Assembly: GCF_000472965.1 (NCBI RefSeq)
Contig: NZ_AXAU01000017.1
Span: forward strand, 62,001 to 126,000
Direction: 5' to 3'
Source of the DNA: Bradyrhizobium murdochi
Lineage (GTDB): Bacteria > Pseudomonadota > Alphaproteobacteria > Rhizobiales > Xanthobacteraceae
DNA: 64,000 bases
Shown here: one piece after another, positions 17,116 through 26,250 of the stretch
Position numbering within the stretch: the first letter of the stretch is position 1
Layout of the letters: every line of letters starts with the position of its first letter
The notes under the pieces: model-generated
What the model saw: only the letters and a program-made list of their open reading frames with translations
The model's database searches: none
Told to the model about the DNA's origin: nothing
Translations under genes and position numbers: made by a program

Positions 17116-20100
17116 TCAGGTCGGCTTGAGCGCGGACCCAAGATCGAAATCCGCGATCTCCTTGGTCCGCCTGGAGCCGATCTTGGCCTGGTGATCGGTG
17201 GCCAACCAGACATAGACCGCCGGCAGCACGAACAGCGTGAACAGCGTGCCGATCGACATGCCGGCTACCACCACGAGGCCGATCGAGAACCGGCTGGCAG
17301 CGCCCGCGCCCGTGGCAGTCAGCAACGGGATCAGACCGGTGACCATCGCCGCCGTCGTCATCAGGATCGGACGCAGCCGGATGCGGGCAGCCATTTCGAT
17401 CGCCGAACGCTTGTCGAGGCCTTCCTTGAGCTGCAGTTCGTTGGCGAACTCGACCATCAGGATGCCGTGCTTGGTGATCAGGCCGACCAGCGTCAGCAAT
17501 CCAACCTGGGTGTAGATGTTGATGGTCGCCACGCCGAAGAACAGCGGGATCAGCGCACCGACGATCGCCATGGGAACGCTGATCATGATCACCAGCGGAT
17601 CGCGCAGGCTTTCGAACTGCGCGGCCAGCACCAGGAAGATGATGATCAGCGCGAAGCCGAAGGTGATCGCGAGCTGATTGCCTTCCTGCACATATTGCCG
17701 GGAGTCGGCCAGATAATCGTGGCCAAAACCGGCAGGCATCTTCTTCGCTTCGCCCTCCAGGAAATCCACCGCCTGCCCAACCGTCACGCCCGGCATCGGC
17801 ACCGCGGAGAAGGTCGCCGAATTGAGCTGGTTGTAATGCGTCAGCGCATTCGGATCGGTGGCGGTTTCGATCGACACAATGGTCGACAGCGGCACTAGCT
17901 GCCCGGTGTTGGTCGGGACGTAGTAACCGCCAAGCGATTCCGGCGACAGCCGCTTGTCACGCGACACCTGCGGGATCACTTGATACGAGCGTCCCTCGAG
18001 GTTGAAGCGGTTGACGTAATTGCCGCCCAACAGCGTCTGCAAGGTAGCGCCGACCTGCGACATGTTGATGCCGAGGTCGCTCGCCTTGGAGCGGTCGATC
18101 GAGACGCGAACCACCGGCTGATTGAATTCGAGGTCGCTGTCGGAGACGATGAACATACCACTCTTGCGTGCGGCATCCTTCAGCTTCGCCATCTGGTCAT
18201 AGACGGCCTGGAAGCCGGCGGTCGAATTGATCACCATCTGTATCGGCAGGCCACCCGGTCCGCCCGGCAACGGCGGCAGGTTGAACGCAAACGCCTGGAC
18301 GCCTTCGATCTTGCTGATCTCGGCCTGCACCAGCGGCTTCAGCGCTATCGAGGATCGCTCACGCTCGTCCCACGGCTTGAGCAGCATGCCGGCAATGCCG
18401 CCCTGCGGGCCGTTGATGCCGTTGAGGACAAAGCGCAGGTCCGTTTCCGGAAACTTGGCAAAAGCCTTGTCGAGCTTGTCGCCGTAGAAGTCGACATAAT
18501 CGATGTTAGCGTATTTCGGCGCCTTGGTCACCGAGAACACGATGCCCTGGTCCTCCTCGGGCGCGAGCTCCTTGGAGGTGTTCATGTAGAGGAACCCGAC
18601 CAGACCGAGGATCGTCAACGCGAACAAGCCGGTGATCGGACGATAGTCGAGCGAGCGGTCGAGCTGGCGGCCGTACCAGCGTGTCATCGAACCGAACACC
18701 CTGTTGACCAGCCTCGAGAACCGCCCCTCGTCCGCGCTCTTCAGGAGGACCGAGCACATCATCGGCGACAGCGTCAACGCGATCACGCCCGATACGATCA
18801 CCGAGCCCGCCAGCGTGAAGGCGAATTCGCGGAACAGCGAACCGGTCAGGCCGCCGAGGAAGCCGATCGGGGCGTACACGGCGGCAAGTGTAATCGTCAT
18901 GGAGATCACGGGGCCGACGATTTCGCGTGCGCCTTGCAGCGACGCCTGGACGGGCGTCTTTCCTTCCTCCAGATGGCGATGGATGTTCTCCACCACCACG
19001 ATGGCGTCGTCGACCACGAGCCCGATCGCCAGCACCATTGCCAGCAGCGTCAGAAGATTGAAGCTGAATCCCATCATTAGCATCAGGCTGCAGACGCCGA
19101 TCAGCGACAGCGGAATCGTCACCACGGGAATGATGACCGAGCGGAACGAGGCCAGGAACAGGAAGATCACGACCACCACGATCAGCACGGCCTCGATCAG
19201 CGTGTTCTTCACCTCGTCGATCGACGACTGAATGAACTTGGTGGAATCGTAGGCCACTTTCATTTTCATCGACGGCGGCAGGTTGCGTTCGATCTCCGGC
19301 ATCAACGCGCGCACGCCCTTGACCAGCGTCAGCGGGTTGCCTTGCGGGGTCGCCTGCACGCCGATGAAGATCGCGCGCTCGCCGCTGAACGCGACGCTTG
19401 CGTCCGAGCTTTGCGCCGCAAGCTCGACGGTTGCGATATCCTCGATCCGCACGAAGCCGCCGTCCTTGGACTTGACGATCATCTTCTTGAACTGCTCGAG
19501 GTTCCGCAGGTCGGTATTAGTCTGGACGTTCGAGACGATAAAATAGCCCTTGGACTGACCGGCTGCTGCCTGGAAGTTGTTGGCGGCAATCGCCGCGGAA
19601 ACGTCGCTCGGCGACACGCCGCGGCCCGCCATTCGTATCGGATCGAGCCACAGCCGCATCGCAAAGGTCTGGCCGCCGAGAATGTCGGCCGACGCCACAC
19701 CATCGACCGTCGACAGCACCGGCTGCACCACGCGCGTCAGATAGTCTGAAATCGCCGACCCTGAGAGTTCTTCGCTGGAGAAGCCCAGATACATCACGGC
19801 CGTGGTTTGGCCAGTCGTCTTGGTTATGACCGGGTCGTTCGATTCCTTCGGGATCAGGTATTTGACCGAGTTTACCTTGGCGAGAACTTCGGTCAGCGCC
19901 TGGTTCGGATCGAAATTCAGCTTGATGTAGACCTGAATCGTGCTGGTGCCCTGCACCGACGAGGAGGTGATGTAGTCGACGCCCTCGGCGGAAGCGACCG
20001 CCTGCTCGATCGGCGTGGTGATGAAGCCTTGAATCAGGTTAGCCGACGCGCCCGGATATGAGGTGGTGATGTTGACCACCGTGTTCGACAGCTTCGGATA

Positions 20101-20208
20101 TTGCCGGATCGGCAATACGCTGGCGGCGCGCAGACCGATCAGAAGGATCAGCAGGCTGACGACGACCGACAGGACCGGACGCTTGATGAAGATATCGGTG
20201 AAGGCCAT
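17116..20208 (-). CDS. RND multidrug efflux permease (HAE-1 family, AcrB/MexF-like)
   Basis: A 1030-residue inner-membrane transporter of normal HAE-1 length. TM1 is near residues 10-28 (after FIKRPVLS). TM4 carries the proton-relay Asp400 and Asp401 (GLVVDDAIVVVEN), and the TM10 Lys is Lys913 (TKHGILMVEFANE), matching AcrB Asp407/408 and Lys940. Two large periplasmic porter loops are present. It should form a trimer and export hydrophobic drugs or metabolites with the adaptor encoded just upstream. No outer-membrane factor gene is in the window, so a TolC/OprM-type partner must be elsewhere. Confidence 0.95.
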   Translation of the reverse strand: MAFTDIFIKRPVLSVVVSLLILLIGLRAASVLPIRQYPKLSNTVVNITTSYPGASANLIQGFITTPIEQAVASAEGVDYITSSSVQGTSTIQVYIKLNFDPNQALTEVLAKVNSVKYLIPKESNDPVITKTTGQTTAVMYLGFSSEELSGSAISDYLTRVVQPVLSTVDGVASADILGGQTFAMRLWLDPIRMAGRGVSPSDVSAAIAANNFQAAAGQSKGYFIVSNVQTNTDLRNLEQFKKMIVKSKDGGFVRIEDIATVELAAQSSDASVAFSGERAIFIGVQATPQGNPLTLVKGVRALMPEIERNLPPSMKMKVAYDSTKFIQSSIDEVKNTLIEAVLIVVVVIFLFLASFRSVIIPVVTIPLSLIGVCSLMLMMGFSFNLLTLLAMVLAIGLVVDDAIVVVENIHRHLEEGKTPVQASLQGAREIVGPVISMTITLAAVYAPIGFLGGLTGSLFREFAFTLAGSVIVSGVIALTLSPMMCSVLLKSADEGRFSRLVNRVFGSMTRWYGRQLDRSLDYRPITGLFALTILGLVGFLYMNTSKELAPEEDQGIVFSVTKAPKYANIDYVDFYGDKLDKAFAKFPETDLRFVLNGINGPQGGIAGMLLKPWDERERSSIALKPLVQAEISKIEGVQAFAFNLPPLPGGPGGLPIQMVINSTAGFQAVYDQMAKLKDAARKSGMFIVSDSDLEFNQPVVRVSIDRSKASDLGINMSQVGATLQTLLGGNYVNRFNLEGRSYQVIPQVSRDKRLSPESLGGYYVPTNTGQLVPLSTIVSIETATDPNALTHYNQLNSATFSAVPMPGVTVGQAVDFLEGEAKKMPAGFGHDYLADSRQYVQEGNQLAITFGFALIIIFLVLAAQFESLRDPLVIMISVPMAIVGALIPLFFGVATINIYTQVGLLTLVGLITKHGILMVEFANELQLKEGLDKRSAIEMAARIRLRPILMTTAAMVTGLIPLLTATGAGAASRFSIGLVVVAGMSIGTLFTLFVLPAVYVWLATDHQAKIGSRRTKEIADFDLGSALKPT

Positions 20209-20314
20209 CGCAAAGTCATCCCGCTGGGCTCAGCATTTCGGGGGCGCGGCCGAGCCACAAGACCGCCGCCCATCTTTCTTTCGCCGCGGCTCCTCAAGGG
20301 AGCCGCATCATGGA

Positions 20315-21517
20315 TCAGTAGCGCGGCGGCTTCGCCGGAATCGCCGGCACCGGATCGTTCGAAATCGTCACGGCAGCTCCGGACTGGAGCTTGAGCTGGC
20401 CCACCGCCACGACGCGGTCGCCCTCCTTCAAGCCCTTCAGAACTTCGGCGCGGCCCTCGATGCGCTTTCCGGTCTGCACGAAGGTGCGTGTCGCGATCAG
20501 GCTGGTCTTGCCGTCCTCTTCCTTCTTTTCACTGAGGAGGTAGACGGAGTCGCCGTAGAGCGTGTAGTCGACCGCGGTTTCGGGCACGGTGACGACCGGC
20601 GGCTTGTCGGGCAGCACTACGGTGGTGGTCGCGAACATGCCCGGCTTGAGGATCTTGTCCGGATTCTGGATCGTCGCCTGCACGCGAATGTTGCGCGTGT
20701 CCGCCGCGATCTGCGGCTCGATGGTGGTGATCTTGCCCTCGAAGGTGCGGCCCGGATAGGCGTCGACCGCGATCCGAACGATCTGGCCGACCTTGAGCTG
20801 TCCGGAGTCCTTCTCCGTCACGGTGAAGTTCGCATACAGCATCGACAGATCAGTCAGCGAGACGATCTGCGTACCCGCAGTCAGATATTGCCCGACTTCG
20901 ACCCTGCGCACGCCGAGTTCGCCATCGAACGGCGCCCGCACCAGCTTCTGCGAAATGATCGCTTCGGTCCTGGCGATGCCGGCGCTGGCCTGATCGAACA
21001 CAGCCTGGGCGTTATCCACCGTCGCCTGTGGTCCGACCTGACGCTCGGCCAACTGCTTGGCGCGATCGAGCGAGAGCTGCGCCAACCGCTGCTGCGCCTT
21101 GTAGTTGGCGAGATCCGCCTGCTCGGGACCGTCGAACAACTGCACCAGTGGCGTGCCCTCCTTCACGCTGGCGCCCGCCGTAAACAGGATATCGGTGATG
21201 CGGCCGTTGACGTCGGAGGTCACGTTGACCTGGTGCACGGCAGCGAGATCGCCGACCGCAGTCAGAAGATTCGGAATCGTTTCGGACTTCGCCGTGGCGA
21301 TGTTGACGCTGGTCGGCGGCGGCTTCATGGTCGCGAAGAACTGCGCGATCATCTTGCCGCGGAAGTAGTTGAACCAGACCAGGCCGCCAACCAGCAAGGC
21401 CAGCAGCGTTCCGACGATGATGAGCCACCGCACCATCCGGACGGGCCGCTTGTGCGGCTTTTCCGTTATCGGCTTTCCCGAAATCTTGTGTTCGGTCACG
21501 ATATTCATGTCATGCAC
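20315..21517 (-). CDS. RND efflux periplasmic adaptor subunit (MFP/HlyD family)
   Basis: A 400-residue adaptor with a single N-terminal membrane anchor (about residues 29-48, after KRPVRM), a lipoyl/barrel-sandwich segment (VHQVNVTSDVNGRIT ... RAPFDGELG), an alpha-hairpin rich in Gln/Ala between them and a beta-barrel. It bridges the RND pump and an outer-membrane channel. The ATG used overlaps the end of the TetR gene by 8 bp; a second ATG 9 nt later is an alternative. It precedes the RND gene by 106 bp in one operon. Confidence 0.93.
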   Translation of the reverse strand: MHDMNIVTEHKISGKPITEKPHKRPVRMVRWLIIVGTLLALLVGGLVWFNYFRGKMIAQFFATMKPPPTSVNIATAKSETIPNLLTAVGDLAAVHQVNVTSDVNGRITDILFTAGASVKEGTPLVQLFDGPEQADLANYKAQQRLAQLSLDRAKQLAERQVGPQATVDNAQAVFDQASAGIARTEAIISQKLVRAPFDGELGVRRVEVGQYLTAGTQIVSLTDLSMLYANFTVTEKDSGQLKVGQIVRIAVDAYPGRTFEGKITTIEPQIAADTRNIRVQATIQNPDKILKPGMFATTTVVLPDKPPVVTVPETAVDYTLYGDSVYLLSEKKEEDGKTSLIATRTFVQTGKRIEGRAEVLKGLKEGDRVVAVGQLKLQSGAAVTISNDPVPAIPAKPPRY

Positions 21518-22211
21518 TTTCTGCAGTTACCGATTGTCCCGAATTCGGTGACAGCTCGCCGTCCAAATGAGAAGCAATTGCGGCTTCGGTAAGTCCGATG
21601 CCGCGCAGAATGAATTGACACAACTGCCGCTCCAGGTCGGCGGCGTTGCCGTAAGAAAGACAGGGCACCGGCGGAAGCCTCGTCAGCGCCGCCATCAGCA
21701 CGGTGTGGTGCGCGAACCAGAAAAGGTTGAGCGGATCGCTGCCGATCCGCGCCGCGTCGCCGGCCGTTACAGCGCGCTCGATCGATGCCGTGAACACCGG
21801 CCCGATCAGGCCGGCGACCTTGTCGTAGAGCAAGCGCGCGAACTCGCCGTCATCGAGATGGCTCGTCGTCATCAGCCGCAGCCGCTGCGCTTCCTCCTGG
21901 TCCGAGCCGTCCGACACTTCCATGAAATGGCCAACCATGCCCTTGACCAGTTCAACCAGTGTGGCAGTTGAAGGCTGCTGGCCGAGCAGTTGCGCGAAAT
22001 CCGGATCGGCCTCGCACTCCTCGGCGAGGATTTCGGCATAGAGCGCGGCCTTGGACGGGAAATGCTTGAACAACAGCCCTTCCGAAATGGCCGCAGCCGC
22101 CGCCACGCTCTTGGTCGTGGTGCCGGCAAAGCCGTGACGGGCAAAGCACCGCTTGGCGGCGCTCAAGATCAATTGCCGCCGCAAATCACTGGTCATGCGC
22201 AGGGTAGACAT
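21510..22211 (-). CDS. TetR/AcrR family repressor of the efflux operon
   Basis: A 233-residue regulator. The N-terminal helix-turn-helix (about residues 10-55) has the normal AAKRCFARHGFAGTTTKSVA and SEGLLFKHFPSK segments; the C-terminal ligand domain has no known ligand. It is the first gene of the TetR-MFP-RND operon and overlaps the adaptor gene. The ATG chosen lies just after a palindromic site; a Met 6 codons upstream would be inside the operator, and one 5 codons downstream is possible. No SD is visible, so translation may be leaderless. Autorepression with drug-induced release is the likely mode. Confidence 0.9.
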   Translation of the reverse strand: MSTLRMTSDLRRQLILSAAKRCFARHGFAGTTTKSVAAAAAISEGLLFKHFPSKAALYAEILAEECEADPDFAQLLGQQPSTATLVELVKGMVGHFMEVSDGSDQEEAQRLRLMTTSHLDDGEFARLLYDKVAGLIGPVFTASIERAVTAGDAARIGSDPLNLFWFAHHTVLMAALTRLPPVPCLSYGNAADLERQLCQFILRGIGLTEAAIASHLDGELSPNSGQSVTAESA

Positions 22212-22217
22212 GCGGGC

Positions 22218-22248
22218 GTGAGTAATCACTCACCTTGACGAAGTCAAG
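22218..22248 (-). promoter_or_regulatory. Candidate TetR operator overlapping the efflux operon promoter
   Basis: Two inverted repeats are adjacent: GTGAGT-N4-ACTCAC (22218-22233) and CTTGAC-GAA-GTCAAG (22234-22248). Read on the minus strand, the second contains TTGACT as a -35 element, with TACTCA at 17-bp spacing as a weak -10 inside the first palindrome. The predicted transcript would begin almost at the TetR ATG. Confidence 0.6.
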
Positions 22249-22540
22249 GATACATTGCAGCGCACCAGGCGGATTCTGCCACCGGGTGGCGTCAAAGACA
22301 CGGCCTCATCGCTTTGTTTGAGCACGAGTTTTCGGCAAATCGGGCTCTCGCGTTGCAGACTTATCCCGAATTGGTCGCAACCCCAAGGCGCTTGGATCAA
22401 GGCGCTTTCGATCACGGCGCCTGGATGGTGTGGGCTGAAAGCGCCGACTTGACGCTTTGAAAGCGGCGTCTAAGATAGTTGCAAATGCGACTAATTTGAC
22501 GCCCGCTTACCCTTCCGTCTTCCAACGAGTGCGGCGAGCC
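22249..22540. other. Non-coding gap with a degenerate repeat
   Basis: No convincing gene lies between the efflux promoter and the P450 ATG. Positions about 22308-22345 (TTTGAGCACGAGTTTTCGG) look like a decayed copy of the GAGCATGATC palindrome seen at 7713 and 27192. A TTG-started extension of the P450 frame to 22457 is possible on paper but has no SD and no family support. Confidence 0.45.
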
Positions 22541-23791
22541 ATGAATCTGGATGCGCGCGAACTGGCGGCCACATTCGACCTCGAAAAGCTGACGCCGGAA
22601 TTTTATGCCAACCCCTACCCGACCTATCGCGCGCTGCGCGAGAGCGAACCGATCAAACGGTTGCCGAATGGGTCGTACTTCCTGACCCGCTACGACGATC
22701 TGGTCGCGGCCTACAAGAACACCAAGGCGTTCTCGTCCGACAAGAAGAAGGAGTTCTCGCCGAAGTATGGCGACTCCCTGCTCTACGAGCACCACACCAC
22801 GAGCCTCGTGTTCAACGATCCTCCCGCCCACACCCGCGTCCGCCGGCTGATCATGGGCGCATTATCGCCGCGCGCGATCGCCGGCATGGAGCCCGACCTG
22901 GTCCGGCTGGTCGACCGCCTGCTCGGCGCCATCGCCGCCAAGGGCAAGGTGGACCTGATCGACGATTTCGCTGCTGCCATTCCGATCGAAGTGATCGGCA
23001 ATCTGCTCGATGTGCCGCAGAGCGAGCGCGATCCCTTGCGCGACTGGTCGCTGGCCATTCTCGGCGCGCTGGAGCCGGTGATCGGCCCGGACGCCTTCGC
23101 CCGCGGCAACAAGGCGGTCGAGGATTTCCTGGCGTATCTCGAAGGGCTGGTGGCGCGGCGACGGGCCAAGCCCGGCAATCCCGACCGCGACGTGCTGACG
23201 CGGCTCATTCAGGGCGAAGACAATGGCGAGCGGCTGACCGAAAAGGAGCTGCTGCACAACTGCATCTTCCTGCTCAATGCCGGCCACGAGACCACCACCA
23301 ACCTGATCGGCAACGGGCTCGTCGCGTTACTGAACCACGCAGGCGAGAAACGCCGGCTGATTGAAAATCCCGATCTGATCAAAACCGCGATCGAGGAAAT
23401 GCTGCGGTTCGAGAGCTCCAACCAGCTCGGCAACCGCATGACCGTCGAGCCGTTCGAACTCGGCGGCGTCGCGATGCCGGCGGGCACACCGGTGACGCTG
23501 TGCATCGGCGCCGCCAACCGCGACCCCGCCCAGTTCGCCGATCCCGAACGTTTCGACATCGGCCGCACGCCGAACCGGCATCTGGCCTTCGGCACCGGCG
23601 CGCATCAATGCGCCGGCATGGCGTTGGCGCGGCTCGAGGGCGCCATCGCGATCTCGCGTTTCCTCGCGCGCTTTCCGGATTATGCGCTCGACGGCGAACC
23701 GGTACGCGGCGGCCGCGTGCGCTTCCGTGGATTTCTGAGCGTGCCCTGCACGGTCAGCCAAGGCGCAGGCGAACTCAGTCCTGCGTCGTAA
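22541..23791 (+). CDS. Cytochrome P450
   Basis: A 416-residue soluble bacterial P450. It has the I-helix oxygen-binding motif AGHETTTN, the K-helix ExxR (EMLR in EEMLRFES), and the heme loop FGTGAHQCAG with the thiolate ligand Cys357. The N-terminus has FYANPYPTYRALRE, usual for class I bacterial P450s. Expected reaction: monooxygenation with electrons from a ferredoxin. No ferredoxin gene is adjacent; a ferredoxin-reductase-like flavoprotein is encoded about 20 kb away. Substrate unknown. The gene stands alone between the efflux operon and a secreted-protein gene. Confidence 0.95.
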   Translation: MNLDARELAATFDLEKLTPEFYANPYPTYRALRESEPIKRLPNGSYFLTRYDDLVAAYKNTKAFSSDKKKEFSPKYGDSLLYEHHTTSLVFNDPPAHTRVRRLIMGALSPRAIAGMEPDLVRLVDRLLGAIAAKGKVDLIDDFAAAIPIEVIGNLLDVPQSERDPLRDWSLAILGALEPVIGPDAFARGNKAVEDFLAYLEGLVARRRAKPGNPDRDVLTRLIQGEDNGERLTEKELLHNCIFLLNAGHETTTNLIGNGLVALLNHAGEKRRLIENPDLIKTAIEEMLRFESSNQLGNRMTVEPFELGGVAMPAGTPVTLCIGAANRDPAQFADPERFDIGRTPNRHLAFGTGAHQCAGMALARLEGAIAISRFLARFPDYALDGEPVRGGRVRFRGFLSVPCTVSQGAGELSPAS

Positions 23792-23877
23792 AATCGCAAC
23801 GTAAGTCATAGCGGCGACGAACGATTCCTGCGCTTGCGCGTTGATGCTCTCGGGCGGCGAAGCGAGGGAGTGAGATC

Positions 23878-25710
23878 ATGCTTTCGAGCGGCGCTCGCAT
23901 CGCAGCATTTTTTCTTGGTGTCTCCGCGATAGCGGTGAGCACCGGCTCGTCTGCCCAACCAGGAAGAGGCCTTGGCCAAGGCGGCGGGGCGGCGCCCGCA
24001 GCCCGACCGGCTGCACCGCCACCGGCGATGGCCCGCCCAGCGGCGCCACCGGCGATGGCTCGCCCGGCGGCGCCTCCGGCCATGGCGCGACCCGCCGCTC
24101 CGGCGATCCGTGCAGCTCCCCCGCCTCAGCGTCCAGCAATGGCCCCACGCGCGGCGCCGCAAATCGCCGCACCGCCGCGAGCGGTCACACCGCGCGTTGC
24201 AGGGCCACGACCCGATATCCAGCGTGCCGCGCCGGCGCAGCGACCGGCCATGACGAGACCCGAGCCGCGCATCGCCGCACCATCGCGGCCGGGCGCATCT
24301 CCTGTCGTAGGCGCTCGACCGTCGCGACAGGAACAGATCGAAACGCGTGCGCAGCAGCGCGAGCAGCGCCTCCAGCAGCGGCAGCAAATGGTGCAGGAGC
24401 GGCAGCGTAACATGCTGTCGCGCCAGAGCACGGAGCGGCAGAGCCGCATCGATCGCTTGCAGCAGCGCGTCCAGCAATTGCAGTCGCAAAGGCCGGAAGG
24501 GCTGCGGGCGCAACGCGAACAGCAAAGATCGCTGCAAGCTCAAAACCGCCTGCTCCAGCGCGAGCAGCGCATCCAGGAACGTGACCAGGCACGCCTGCAG
24601 CGGCTTGGGCCACAGCCCTCGGCTGAACGATCCGCCTCTGCCGCGGCCATGCAGGCCGCCGCTCGCGGGCGATTTTCCGCGCAGTTCCGCAGCAATGATG
24701 CTCTGCAAGCCCGTGCGGCGCTGACCGCCCGGGAGAACCGCTGGGCTCCGCGGCACGCCTGGCGGCACGGCCATCGCGCCGCGTTCGTGGCCTGGCTCGG
24801 TCCGGTCTTCTGGCCTTACGCCTATTCCGACATCTTCAATTACACGTTCTGGCCTCACGCCTATGATCCCGGCTATTGGGCGTACGCCTACGACGACTTC
24901 GTCGATACGGTGTTTTGGGGTACGGACAGCCCGTATTCCGCCTACGCCAGATATCCTGATCCCGGGGCGGCGGTCACCGATTTCCGAGCGGGCAAGCGCG
25001 CAAGCGTGAGCCAGCAGACGCTTCGGCAGGTGTGCAGAGAACCGGACGAGGGCGTGACCGCCTGGCCGATTGCATCGATCGTGCGCGCCGTGCAGCCGAC
25101 GCCCGAGCAGCGCGCCCTGCTCGACGAGTTGAAGGCCGCCGCAGCAAAGGCCGCCGACGTGTTCAAGGATACTTGCGCCGACTCCTTTGCCATGACGCCG
25201 CCCGGTCGCCTGCGGGCGATGACGAACCGCGTGACGGCTACGCTCGACGCGGTAAGGATCGTGCGTCCGGCGCTTGAACGGTTTTACAATTCGCTAAATG
25301 ATGAGCAAAAAGCGCGTTTCAACGCACTCGGCCCGAACGTCGGCGACCGCTCGCAACAGCCGCAGCAGCAAGCAAATGCGCAAGCCGAGGCTTGCGGCGA
25401 TCCGAAATCCAGCCTCACGCGGCTACCGATTGAGCGGATCGAGGCTGTCGTACGGCCGGCGGGCGAGCAAAAGGAGGCGCTTGACCGCTTGAGCGACGTG
25501 ACCAAGAAGGCGGTTGCAGGGCTGCAAGCTGCCTGCCCGGACGACGTGCCGCTTACGCCGGTCGGCCGGCTGGACGCGATGGAGAAGCGGCTCAAGGCCA
25601 TGCTCGAGGCAGCCGATTGGGTGCAGGAGGCGTTGGATAAGTTCTATGCCACGCTGAGCAACGAGCAGAAGGCGCGCTTCAATACAATGCCGCAGGTCGC
25701 AAGCCAGTGA
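23878..25710 (+). CDS. Secreted Ala/Pro/Gln-rich protein with two Spy/LTXXQ-like domains
   Basis: A 610-residue exported protein. After a signal peptide (MLSSGARIAAFFLGVSAIA, cleavage near SSA) comes a low-complexity region with repeated PPAMARPAA units (residues about 40-80), then an Arg/Gln-rich probable coiled coil (about 140-260), an aromatic Tyr/Trp-rich stretch (WPYAYSDIF), and two homologous alpha-helical domains, each with a conserved Cys pair, a TPxGRL motif and a FYxxLxxEQKARFN end. The domain pair resembles the Spy/CpxP LTXXQ family of periplasmic chaperones found in tandem in Bradyrhizobium. Its stop overlaps a GTG in the cytochrome c frame. A role in envelope protein folding is inferred. 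Confidence 0.75.
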   Translation: MLSSGARIAAFFLGVSAIAVSTGSSAQPGRGLGQGGGAAPAARPAAPPPAMARPAAPPAMARPAAPPAMARPAAPAIRAAPPPQRPAMAPRAAPQIAAPPRAVTPRVAGPRPDIQRAAPAQRPAMTRPEPRIAAPSRPGASPVVGARPSRQEQIETRAQQREQRLQQRQQMVQERQRNMLSRQSTERQSRIDRLQQRVQQLQSQRPEGLRAQREQQRSLQAQNRLLQREQRIQERDQARLQRLGPQPSAERSASAAAMQAAARGRFSAQFRSNDALQARAALTARENRWAPRHAWRHGHRAAFVAWLGPVFWPYAYSDIFNYTFWPHAYDPGYWAYAYDDFVDTVFWGTDSPYSAYARYPDPGAAVTDFRAGKRASVSQQTLRQVCREPDEGVTAWPIASIVRAVQPTPEQRALLDELKAAAAKAADVFKDTCADSFAMTPPGRLRAMTNRVTATLDAVRIVRPALERFYNSLNDEQKARFNALGPNVGDRSQQPQQQANAQAEACGDPKSSLTRLPIERIEAVVRPAGEQKEALDRLSDVTKKAVAGLQAACPDDVPLTPVGRLDAMEKRLKAMLEAADWVQEALDKFYATLSNEQKARFNTMPQVASQ

Positions 25711-25748
25711 CCGAAAGATGCCAACCATCCTTCTTGATGAGGACTCGA

Positions 25749-26213
25749 ATGAGGCAATCGCATTTCGTCACGCTGCTCGTCCGGCCGACATCCAGCCGGC
25801 GAGAGGCACGTTTGCGGCACGGTCGGACGTTCTTGATAGGTGCGTTGGGCGGGCTGGCGTGCATGCTTTTATCGCCTTCCGCCCTGCCCCAGGCGCCGCA
25901 AGGCGCAGAGGGCGTCTCAGGACAACAGGCGTTCAACAATGCCTGTCGGACGTGCCACATCATGAGAGAGGGCGACAATCGGCTGGGTCCCAACCTGCAC
26001 AAGATTATTGGACGGAAAGCGGGATCGCTACCGGACTACGGGTTTTCCAGCGCCATGAAGGAGGCAGGATTCGTATGGGATGAGGAGAAGCTCGATCGCT
26101 TCATTGCCAACCCCGATGAGGTCGTGCCCGGCAACAGCATGAAGCCGTATGGCGGCCTCTCATCGAGCGAGGACAGAAAAAAGATCATCGCCTTCCTGGC
26201 TCAATCAAAGTAG
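25749..26213 (+). CDS. Class I c-type cytochrome, exported
   Basis: A 154-residue protein with an N-terminal basic stretch and hydrophobic export segment (TFLIGALGGLACMLL), then a single heme-binding CRTCH and a distal Met ligand (NSMKPY). Length and the LGPNLHKIIGRKAG segment match mitochondrial-like cytochrome c / c2. It should carry electrons in the periplasm. The ATG used has GAGGA 6 nt upstream; the frame is open back to a GTG that overlaps the stop of the preceding gene (GTGA), so a longer form is possible. Probably cotranscribed with the LTXXQ protein gene. Confidence 0.9.
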   Translation: MRQSHFVTLLVRPTSSRREARLRHGRTFLIGALGGLACMLLSPSALPQAPQGAEGVSGQQAFNNACRTCHIMREGDNRLGPNLHKIIGRKAGSLPDYGFSSAMKEAGFVWDEEKLDRFIANPDEVVPGNSMKPYGGLSSSEDRKKIIAFLAQSK

Positions 26214-26250
26214 CGCCACAGCCTGGGCTCTTTCGAGCAAAACGACCCGG

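Noticed and set aside
17980..21592. Long plus-strand frames opposite the RND permease and adaptor
   Set aside because: The minus-strand proteins carry all RND and MFP motifs; the plus-strand frames are low-complexity His/Arg/Gln-rich shadows.
22457..22540. TTG-started N-terminal extension of the P450
   Set aside because: No SD, and the extension is unlike P450 N-termini; the ATG at 22541 gives the normal length.
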